A stretch of 21,424 bases of DNA from CAZZKE01 sp964655005 (lineage in GTDB: Bacteria > Pseudomonadota > Alphaproteobacteria > Rhodospirillales > JABHCV01). The position numbers and the translations under genes are program-made. Position 1 is the stretch's first letter, and every line of letters starts with the position of its first letter. Under the pieces are notes generated by a model. That model saw nothing but the letters and a program-made list of their open reading frames with translations, was not told the DNA's origin and did not search any database. Below, one piece after another: positions 8,199-14,765 of the stretch. The DNA lies in contig CAZZKE010000053.1 in NCBI GenBank assembly GCA_964655005.1, positions 1 to 21,424 of the forward strand. Reading direction: 5' to 3'.

Positions 8199-8968
8199 AC
8201 GGGCCGGTTTGCGTAATCCCGGCCCGCATGGGCTCCAGCCGCTATCCCGGCAAGCCGCTGGAACCCATGCTCGGGCTGCCCCTGGTGTTGCACGTTTATC
8301 AACGCTGCCGGTTATATGGCGAATTTTCCCGGGTGCTGATCGCCACCTGCGACGAAGAAATCATGGCCGCCGCGAAAGAGCACGGCGCACCCTGTGTGAT
8401 GACGGCGGACAACCACGACAGGTGTACCGACCGGGTCGAGGAGGCGATCGGGAAAGAATATCCCGAAATGGCCGATGACGCGGTCGTCGTCATGGTTCAG
8501 GGCGACGAGGTGCTGGTTTCGCCGCAAATGATTTCCGATGTGCTGGCGGCCCAGGTCCGGACCGGCGCGCCGGTGGTTAATCTGGGTTCGCGGCTGTCCC
8601 GGACCGAAGATCACGACGACCCCAACACGGTCAAGGTGGTGGCCGCCGCCGATGGCCGGGCGCTTTGTTTTTCGCGGTCGCCGATTCCGTCGCGGTCGCG
8701 CAGTGCCGAAGTTCCCATGTATCAGCAGACCGGCATCATGGCGTTTACCTATGGCTTTTTGAAACGCTTCAGTTCGCTTGCACAGACGCCGCTGGAAATC
8801 ATCGAGGCGATCGATATGCTGCGGGTGCTGGAACACGGCATGGATTTGTATGTGGCATTCACCGACACCGAAACCCTGGGCGTCGATACCCCGGCGGACC
8901 TGGCGCGGGGGGAACTGCTGCTGCGCGCCGACAGCCTGACCCGGCGCTATCTGGAGCCCGCCGAATGA
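8195..8968 (+). CDS. KdsB-like CMP-(3-deoxy-ulosonate) cytidylyltransferase
   Basis: A 257-residue nucleotidyltransferase that resembles CMP-Kdo synthetase along its whole length. The CTP-binding motif IPARMGSSRYPGKPL is at 8-22, and VQGDE at 101-105 carries a metal ligand. HDRCTDRVEEA (74-84) replaces the usual SGTDR-type motif, and the C-terminal GVDTPADLARGE matches KdsB. It should transfer CMP from CTP to the 2-hydroxyl of a ulosonic acid in the cytosol. Several residues in the sugar-pocket segments differ from E. coli KdsB: the RHLGIYGYR region reads QQTGIMAFT, and the EQLR region reads DMLR. This suggests a non-Kdo substrate. The ATG at 8195 gives an ATGA overlap with the aldolase, so the two are probably produced together. 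Confidence 0.85.
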   Translation: MNGPVCVIPARMGSSRYPGKPLEPMLGLPLVLHVYQRCRLYGEFSRVLIATCDEEIMAAAKEHGAPCVMTADNHDRCTDRVEEAIGKEYPEMADDAVVVMVQGDEVLVSPQMISDVLAAQVRTGAPVVNLGSRLSRTEDHDDPNTVKVVAAADGRALCFSRSPIPSRSRSAEVPMYQQTGIMAFTYGFLKRFSSLAQTPLEIIEAIDMLRVLEHGMDLYVAFTDTETLGVDTPADLARGELLLRADSLTRRYLEPAE

Positions 8969-8998
8969 CTGGAAAACGGAAGGGAAAACCGGCCCGCC

Positions 8999-9952
8999 AT
9001 GTCTATCCTTATTGACAACGACGCCCTGGCCGCCTTGCAGGCGCAGGCCGAATCGCCGGAGGCCGCACGTTCGTCCTATTGGGAACAAGAGGTCGCGAAT
9101 GTACGGGTTTCCGAGGATCGGGAAGTGCTGGGAACCAGCGTTCTGGGCAGTCTTTCGACCAAGACCGGGGCGTTGCACGGCCTGGCCCACTGGTTGTTAC
9201 AGGCGCCTTTTCGCCGGATGGGCCGGGGTTTCGAAGAATTCGCCAGATGCCAGGAGCTGGGGCGGCTGGTGGCGCGGCGTCAGGGACGCCAGTTCACCCA
9301 CGACATGGTGCGCCAGGTGTTGTCGCTGGCCCTGGTCCGCAGTCACGCGGGCGGCATGGCCGATGACGATTGCGTTCTGGTCATCGGCGATGGCTATGGC
9401 GTCCTCTCGTCGCTCAACCTGCTGGCCGAGCCCCGCCGTCGCGTTATTGCGGTCAACCTGACCAAGCCGTTGCTGCTGGACCTGATTTTCGCCGCCAAGG
9501 CGGCGCCCGATGCCGGGGTGGCGCTGGTGTCGGGGCCGGCGGATATGGCCGAGGCGCTGGCCCGGCCCGGGGTTCGTTTGATCGGGGTTCAGGCCGACAA
9601 TGCCCAGTCTATCGCCGAAGCACCGATTGGCTGCGCCTTCAACATCCATTCCATGCAGGAAATGGATGCGCCGGTTATCGCCGCCTATTTCGCCCTGCTG
9701 CGTCACAACCGGGCCCGGCGGACGCTGTTTTATTGCTGCAACAAGAACGCGAAGACACTCATGGACGGTTCCGAATCCCGCTTTGACGCCTACCCGTGGC
9801 ATCGGCAAGACCGGATTTTGCACGACGGCGACTGTCCGTGGGCGCAATTAAGTTATGCCGGGAAACCGCCGTTCTGGTATCGCCGTAAGGGCGGCGAGCT
9901 AAGGACCCGGCACCGGCTGGTCGCCCTGCATCGAATGGAGCCGCCGGAATGA
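8999..9952 (+). CDS. Putative sugar O-methyltransferase
   Basis: A 317-residue protein with a Rossmann-like SAM site at 126-138 (VLVIGDGYGVLSS) and the NIHSMQEM segment (215-222). The latter matches the pattern I associate with the NanM-type putative sugar O-methyltransferases found in polysaccharide clusters. A helical N-terminal region of about 110 residues precedes the SAM domain. It follows the CMP-sugar synthetase after a 30-bp gap and overlaps the next oxidoreductase by ATGA. The likely role is O-methylation of a glycan sugar; the acceptor is unknown. The Shine-Dalgarno-like GGAAGG lies rather far upstream of the ATG, so initiation may rely partly on coupling. Confidence 0.65.
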   Translation: MSILIDNDALAALQAQAESPEAARSSYWEQEVANVRVSEDREVLGTSVLGSLSTKTGALHGLAHWLLQAPFRRMGRGFEEFARCQELGRLVARRQGRQFTHDMVRQVLSLALVRSHAGGMADDDCVLVIGDGYGVLSSLNLLAEPRRRVIAVNLTKPLLLDLIFAAKAAPDAGVALVSGPADMAEALARPGVRLIGVQADNAQSIAEAPIGCAFNIHSMQEMDAPVIAAYFALLRHNRARRTLFYCCNKNAKTLMDGSESRFDAYPWHRQDRILHDGDCPWAQLSYAGKPPFWYRRKGGELRTRHRLVALHRMEPPE

Positions 9953-10986
9953 CCAGAATACTGCGCGTCGGCATCGCCGGTTATGGCGTCGTCGGGAAAC
10001 GGCGGCGGCATTTTATCGACCGCCACGCAAACCTTAAAACCGTCGCCGTCTGCGACCGGGCGCTGGACGGCGACGGCGAATTCGCCGACGGGGTCGGCTA
10101 TCACCGCCATTACCAGGCGTTGCTGGAACAGGACCTGGACGTGCTGTTTGTGTGCCTGACCAACGACATCAACCCGGACGCCACCATCGCCGGGCTGGAA
10201 AGGGGCCTGCATGTGTTTTGCGAAAAACCGCCCGGCCGCGATGTCGCCGATATCCGGCGGGTGATCGAATGCGAACGGGTCAGGCCGGGGCTGAAGCTGA
10301 AATACGGCTTCAATCACCGTTATCATGAATCGGTGCGCGAGGCGCTGGCGATCATGCGTTCCGGCGAATTGGGCCGGGTCATCAATATCCGCGGCGTTTA
10401 CGGTAAATCGAAATTCATCAGTTATGGCCAGCCGTCGGGCTGGCGCACCGACCGGGCCGTCGCCGGCGGCGGTATTCTGCTGGATCAGGGCATCCATATG
10501 GTCGATCTGATGCGGCTGTTCGGTGGTGAATTCGAAGACGTGCATAGCTTCGTCAGCAACGATTTCTGGAATTACGACGTCGAAGACAACGCCTATGCCC
10601 TGATGCGCTCGGCGGACGGCGTCGTCGCCATGCTGCATTCGACGGCGACCCAGTGGCGGCACCGCTTCAATCTGGATCTGGCCCTGGAAAAAGGCGGCCT
10701 GCTGTTAAGCGGTATTCTGTCGGGTTCGAAAAGCTACGGCGCCGAGACCCTGGTCGTCACCCGTTCCGCCGCTGACGACCGGGGCGATCCGGATGAACGG
10801 GTCCGGAAATACGAGCGGGACCCGTCATGGGCCGCCGAAATAGACGACTTCGCCGGGGCCATTTTGCAGGACCGCGAAATCATGGACGGCAGTTCGGTGG
10901 ACGCCCTGGAAACCATGAAGCTGGTTTACCGGATTTATTGCGCCGATGCCGACTGGAAAGAACGCTGGAGCCTGTCCCCGGAATGA
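9949..10986 (+). CDS. Gfo/Idh/MocA-family oxidoreductase (second copy, distinct subfamily)
   Basis: A 345-residue NAD(P)-dependent oxidoreductase. The Rossmann motif GIAGYGVVGKRR is at 8-19, CEKPPG at 91-96, and the substrate-domain signature GGGILLDQGIHMVDL at 173-187, with H183 as the probable catalytic histidine. It differs from the 1981-3024 enzyme across the substrate domain, so the two probably act on different substrates or steps. It is last in the region A run and overlaps the O-methyltransferase stop by ATGA. Neighbouring aldolase and cytidylyltransferase genes suggest it may alter the aldehyde precursor or the ulosonic acid itself, but this is inferred from position. Only 7 bp separate its stop from the convergent membrane-protein gene. 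Confidence 0.88.
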   Translation: MTRILRVGIAGYGVVGKRRRHFIDRHANLKTVAVCDRALDGDGEFADGVGYHRHYQALLEQDLDVLFVCLTNDINPDATIAGLERGLHVFCEKPPGRDVADIRRVIECERVRPGLKLKYGFNHRYHESVREALAIMRSGELGRVINIRGVYGKSKFISYGQPSGWRTDRAVAGGGILLDQGIHMVDLMRLFGGEFEDVHSFVSNDFWNYDVEDNAYALMRSADGVVAMLHSTATQWRHRFNLDLALEKGGLLLSGILSGSKSYGAETLVVTRSAADDRGDPDERVRKYERDPSWAAEIDDFAGAILQDREIMDGSSVDALETMKLVYRIYCADADWKERWSLSPE

Positions 10987-10993
10987 TCGGTAA

Positions 10994-12931
10994 TTATTTG
11001 GCGTCTCTTAGCTTTTTCAGCCCGGCGATCACCTGGGGGCCGTCGTAAACCGCCGTGTAGGTTCCTTCGTAGAGCGGCTTCAGGGTATCGAAAACCGGTT
11101 GCAGATACCGCCCGTGACGGGTCCCGGACAGATCGATTTTGGTAATTACCGGTTTCGCCGTTTCAGTGCCGCCGCGATTGTAGCCCCTGACCGGCACCAG
11201 AAAATAGCGCAACGGCGCCCGCTCGGCGCGGCGGATGAAGTCGTCGATGGACTGTTCCGGCGGCGGATCGTTGGAATCGAGCCACCATTTCGCCTCGTCG
11301 GGAAAGTAGATATGAACTACCGGCGCCTGCGGGCAATAGAACGAATGCGGTTGCAGGTTTGAATAATACTTCTCGCCCGGCTTCAGGTTTTGGCGGATGT
11401 AGCGGCAGGTTTCATAGAAGGCGCCATTCAGGGTCGGGGTTTTCTTGTGGTAGGTCGCCGGGTCCATCAATCCCAGCGCCACGGGCAGCCGGATCAAACC
11501 GTAGATGCCGATGAACAGGGACTGGTTGAGGGCCAGAACCAGCACCGTCGCCGCGAACGCCACCTTTAAAACCCGGCGATGTTCGAGCGCCGCCCACATG
11601 GCCGCGACGCCGGCGGCGGCGGCGGCGGCCAGAACGGGCCAGGCCGGGGCGAAAAAACGTACCTGTTGCCCAACCAGATAGAACCAGCCCAAATAATAAA
11701 GCGCCAGCACGCCCAGGGCCGGCCCCCAGCGGCACAGCCGCCGGCGATCAAGCAGCAGCAGCGGCGCGAAGGCCAGCAAATAGGGCGCCCCGTATACCAT
11801 GCCGTCGAAATAGTGCATCGGCAGGACGAACATTTTCCAGGGCGTGGTCAGAAGGTCGGACAGGCTCCGCCCGGTCCCGAAGGCCGCGGCGGTTCCCTGA
11901 AAAAACACGGCCTTGCCGGGATTGAAAATATTGTTGAACAGGGGAAAAACCGGGTTGCCGGTAATGATGAAATCACGCGCCATATGCGGGACAAGAACGA
12001 CCAGCGCCGCCAGCGGCCCGATCAGGCTCTGGCGCAGGGACAGGCGGCGGCGCAACAGGTCGTAAGCGATCAGCGGGGCGAACGCCAGGGCGACCAGAAG
12101 CCCGTGATACTTGACCAGAATGCCGCCGCCGATCATCAACCCGAAAAGCACCGCCAGGCCGGTTTCGCCATTGTCGCGCAGGGCCAGATAGCCGATCAGG
12201 GCAAAAATCATGAAGGCCCCCAGGGGGACATCGACCTCGACGGTGCCCATCTGCCAGATCACCGCCCGGATCGCCAGGAACATGATGGCGGCGCCAAGCG
12301 CCACCTGTTTGCCATAACCCAGGCGCAGGACCAGCATGGCGGAACCCAGCGCGGCGGTAATCGCCAACATGCCGTGCAGCATCTGGGCGACGCCGGCGCC
12401 CATGGTGGCCAGGGCCAGGCGCGACAGATGCCGGGCCAGTTCGGGGAACAGGGCGTGCGGCATGGCGCGGTCCCAGGGAATGCCCAGGCGACCGTTTTCC
12501 AGATCGAAAAGGGGAAACGACAGGTGATACATCAGGCTGTCGTAGTCGTTGGGCGGGGCCATGCCCTGCAACAGCGAGCTAAGGCCGATAACGAACAGGG
12601 CCAGCCACAGCAGGGTAGTCCACTTGCGGCCCCGCCAACCGGCGAATTCGACCGCCGCCGCACCCCGGAAAGTCGCCCACGGCATGGCCCGCAGCCCCGG
12701 CAGCGACAGCAGGGCCAGGACCGCCGTCAGCCCCCACATGCTTGTCCCGTCGTAGCGAAACGGCCCGATCGCGAAAACGCCGAAATAGACCGCGAAACAG
12801 CCGATGGCGAAAGACAGCCCCAGCCGTTCCCCGGCATTCAGGCGACGGCGGCGGTCGAGGCGATCAACCACCGACCAGCCGACCCCGGCCAGAATGACGC
12901 CAAGAAACAGGACAAACGGGAAGGAAGTCAT
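10994..12931 (-). CDS. Polytopic membrane protein, GT-C (GT39/ArnT-like) putative glycosyltransferase
   Basis: A 645-residue inner-membrane protein with many hydrophobic helices through about residue 500 and a soluble C-terminal tail of about 120 residues. The first large loop carries a PPNDYDSLMYHL segment (127-136). Its acidic pair D129/D131 is placed like the catalytic Asp of GT-C enzymes, which move sugar from a polyprenyl phosphate to an acceptor in the periplasm. A second acidic stretch, TVEVDVP, follows in a later loop. The ATG at 12931 was chosen because it starts at a hydrophobic helix and overlaps the upstream small gene by ATGA; the open frame extends further but is not protein-like. 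It runs opposite to both flanking blocks. Donor and acceptor are unknown. Confidence 0.72.
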   Translation of the reverse strand: MTSFPFVLFLGVILAGVGWSVVDRLDRRRRLNAGERLGLSFAIGCFAVYFGVFAIGPFRYDGTSMWGLTAVLALLSLPGLRAMPWATFRGAAAVEFAGWRGRKWTTLLWLALFVIGLSSLLQGMAPPNDYDSLMYHLSFPLFDLENGRLGIPWDRAMPHALFPELARHLSRLALATMGAGVAQMLHGMLAITAALGSAMLVLRLGYGKQVALGAAIMFLAIRAVIWQMGTVEVDVPLGAFMIFALIGYLALRDNGETGLAVLFGLMIGGGILVKYHGLLVALAFAPLIAYDLLRRRLSLRQSLIGPLAALVVLVPHMARDFIITGNPVFPLFNNIFNPGKAVFFQGTAAAFGTGRSLSDLLTTPWKMFVLPMHYFDGMVYGAPYLLAFAPLLLLDRRRLCRWGPALGVLALYYLGWFYLVGQQVRFFAPAWPVLAAAAAAGVAAMWAALEHRRVLKVAFAATVLVLALNQSLFIGIYGLIRLPVALGLMDPATYHKKTPTLNGAFYETCRYIRQNLKPGEKYYSNLQPHSFYCPQAPVVHIYFPDEAKWWLDSNDPPPEQSIDDFIRRAERAPLRYFLVPVRGYNRGGTETAKPVITKIDLSGTRHGRYLQPVFDTLKPLYEGTYTAVYDGPQVIAGLKKLRDAK

Positions 12932-13086
12932 CCGGGGCCCAGAATTTTCAACAGGAAGGCGCCGAAGACGGCTATTTTTTCGCCGTAATAAGCGGTGTTG
13001 TACCAAACATAAAACGCCGTCACCGAAACCACCCACACGATACCGGGCAAAACCAGAATCCGGCGTGTTTTTTTATTTGGACTCAT
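12928..13086 (-). CDS. Small single-span membrane protein (52 aa)
   Basis: A 52-residue protein with a basic N-terminus (MSPNKKTRR), one hydrophobic segment at about 10-29, and a second, weaker hydrophobic stretch (KIAVFGAFLLKIL) near the C-terminus. I do not recognise a family. The start at 13086 is supported by AGGAAG (plus-strand 13092-13097) five bases upstream of the ATG; longer in-frame starts at 13110 and 13164 lack this. Its stop overlaps the ATG of the GT-C-like gene (ATGA), so it probably sets translation of that protein and may be a partner subunit. A well-spaced promoter lies upstream at 13136-13164. That it is a real gene rests on start signal, coupling and hydrophobicity. Confidence 0.6.
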   Translation of the reverse strand: MSPNKKTRRILVLPGIVWVVSVTAFYVWYNTAYYGEKIAVFGAFLLKILGPG

Positions 13087-13135
13087 GATGACTTCCTGTA
13101 TGACGGTCATGTTCCAGCCTGTCCGGCGGCGCGGA

Positions 13136-13164
13136 AATATGTCACGAGGCCAATACCCGGTCAA
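13136..13164 (-). promoter_or_regulatory. Sigma70-like promoter for the minus-strand pair
   Basis: On the minus strand, TTGACC (13164-13159) and CATATT (13141-13136) are separated by exactly 17 bases. They match the TTGACA/TATAAT consensus at 5 of 6 and 4 of 6 positions. Transcription would start near 13129, giving a leader of about 43 nt before the 52-aa gene. No experimental start is known to me. Confidence 0.5.
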
Positions 13165-13218
13165 TGCGAATGCCCGGTAATTTCGCTGGATTGGCCTTGA
13201 ATTATTTTAAAGTATGCA

Positions 13219-13238
13219 TGGTGGGAGATTCCCAACCA
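13219..13238. repeat. Imperfect inverted repeat in the divergent intergenic region
   Basis: The sequence TGGTGGGA-GAT-TCCCAACCA is an inverted repeat with a 3-base centre and a single bulged A in one arm. It lies just downstream of the weak plus-strand promoter candidate. It could be a regulator binding site or a hairpin in the leader of the radical SAM mRNA. No T-run follows, so it is not a standard terminator. Confidence 0.4.
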
Positions 13239-13270
13239 CATATGCCCGTACCCCGTTCAAGAGGTTGCCG

Positions 13271-14752
13271 ATGATACTGATAAGCCCGATAGCAAGAAGT
13301 TTGGGTATTTTTTCGCCCTACGTTCCGGTCAGCGTTCCCATGGGCATGGGCTATGTGGCGGGCTATCTGGAAACAAAAGGCGAGCCCATCGTAATTTATG
13401 ACGAAGAGGTTGAACCCCAGCCGTTCAGCGAACGGCGGCTGGAACGACTGGTGGCCAGCGAGAAAGCCCCGCCGCCATACGTGTTCGGGTTTTCCTGTGT
13501 CACGGCGGGCCAGGGCAGGGCCGAGGAAATGGCCCGGATGATCCGCGGTAAATATCCCGATTCCCTGATTGTAATGGGCGGCGTCCACCCGACCCTGATG
13601 CCGTATGATCCGTTTGAAAATTCGCCGACCGATGTCGTGGTCCTGGGCCAGGGCGAGCAGACAATGTGGCAGGTGCTGAAGGCTTTTCGCAGCCGGGGCA
13701 AGAATTTCGATGGCGTCGAGGGCATCGTTTACCGGGATGATGGCGAGATCGTCAAGGGGCCGCCCAGAAAATCGTATCTGGCGCTAAACGACATGCCGGA
13801 TTTTCCGTATCATTTTTTCGATGAATATATCGAAAAGTACGATCTTGGCTGGGTCGTCAGTTCCTATGGGTGCCCGTTTGATTGCGTTTTTTGCAGCCAG
13901 CGGGCGATTACCGGCGTTCGCGTCAGCTATTCGGAAAACGACAAGGTTATCCGGCAGATCAAGCTGCTTGCCGACAAGTACAACGTTAAACACATATGGT
14001 TCGCCGATGACAACCTGAGCATCAAGAAGAAAAGGATTCTCAGCCTGTGCGACGACATTATCGCCGCCGGCCTGCACAAGAAAGTCTCCTTTGACGCCCA
14101 GACGCGCGCCGACGGGGTCACGCCGGAAGTCCTGGCGGCCATGAAGCGGGCCAACTTCCGGACCATATCGTACGGTATCGAAGTGGCCTCCGACCGGTTG
14201 ATGAAAATGATAAACAAGAACGAAACCGTGGAAGATTGCATCAGGGCCATAAAGATGTCGAAAGAGGCCGGGCTGGATGTGGCGGGCACCTTTATTCTTG
14301 GCTGGCCGACGGAAACCGATGAAGAACGGCGGGCCTGCTACGACCTGGCCTGCGAACTGGACATTGAAGTAGCGCGCTTCAACAACGCCACGCCCTATCC
14401 GGGGACGACGCTGTATGACTGGGTCAAGGATGAACCCGGATTCAACCCCGGCGAACGCTGGAAAAACATGAACACCGTGGGCGCCCTGGTCAGCCATCCG
14501 TTTAAAAAGCCGACCCCCTTCAGTTATGTTCCCGCGACCATTTCCGAACGCCGGCTGCGAAAAATCATCCTGCGGTATAATTTCTTCTATTCCCTGCGTC
14601 CGAAGAATATCGTCAGAATCCTCAAGAACGGCGTTAACCTGGGCGGTCACTTTACGCTGCCCGAAAAATGGTACCTCAAGCCAAGGGAAACCCTGGTATT
14701 CCTGCGCTTCTGTTTTTACACGATGGGCTCGATTGTCCGTTCATTTATATAG
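13271..14752 (+). CDS. B12-binding-domain radical SAM protein
   Basis: A 493-residue enzyme with an N-terminal cobalamin-binding-type Rossmann domain (about 1-150; VMGGVHPTLMP at 101-111 is typical of the BchE-like group). A radical SAM core follows, whose cluster motif CPFDCVFC gives Cys201, Cys205 and Cys208 (CxxxCxxC). The YGIEVASD and TFILGWPTET segments are usual core elements. Such enzymes do difficult methylations, cyclisations or other radical chemistry; in a glycan locus it may modify a sugar or lipid carrier, which is inference. The ATG at 13271 has AAGAGG six bases upstream; an in-frame ATG at 13214 would add 19 residues unlike the family. It is the first gene of the right-hand block. 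Confidence 0.88.
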   Translation: MILISPIARSLGIFSPYVPVSVPMGMGYVAGYLETKGEPIVIYDEEVEPQPFSERRLERLVASEKAPPPYVFGFSCVTAGQGRAEEMARMIRGKYPDSLIVMGGVHPTLMPYDPFENSPTDVVVLGQGEQTMWQVLKAFRSRGKNFDGVEGIVYRDDGEIVKGPPRKSYLALNDMPDFPYHFFDEYIEKYDLGWVVSSYGCPFDCVFCSQRAITGVRVSYSENDKVIRQIKLLADKYNVKHIWFADDNLSIKKKRILSLCDDIIAAGLHKKVSFDAQTRADGVTPEVLAAMKRANFRTISYGIEVASDRLMKMINKNETVEDCIRAIKMSKEAGLDVAGTFILGWPTETDEERRACYDLACELDIEVARFNNATPYPGTTLYDWVKDEPGFNPGERWKNMNTVGALVSHPFKKPTPFSYVPATISERRLRKIILRYNFFYSLRPKNIVRILKNGVNLGGHFTLPEKWYLKPRETLVFLRFCFYTMGSIVRSFI

Positions 14753-14765
14753 CTGATTTTCTCCC

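Larger units (their letters stand above)
13087..13270. promoter_or_regulatory. Divergent intergenic region
   Basis: This 184-bp stretch separates the minus-strand pair from the radical SAM gene and is the longest non-coding stretch in the window. It is clearly more AT-rich than the genes around 13195-13220. It contains the minus-strand promoter, a direct repeat CCCGGT at 13156-13161 and 13173-13178, and an imperfect inverted repeat at 13219-13238. A weak plus-strand promoter candidate is TTGGCC (13191-13196), 16 bp, TATGCA (13213-13218). The ribosome site AAGAGG at 13259-13264 serves the radical SAM gene. No convincing ORF lies here. Confidence 0.55.

Noticed and set aside
11606..11640. GGC-rich simple repeat run near 11610-11630
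   Set aside because: It is an alanine-rich stretch of codons within a membrane helix of the minus-strand gene, not an independent repeat element.
11579..12988. 469-codon open frame on the plus strand opposite the GT-C-like gene
   Set aside because: The translation is a low-complexity Gln/Gly/Arg-rich sequence with no domain, while the minus-strand frame has well-formed membrane helices and a coupled start.
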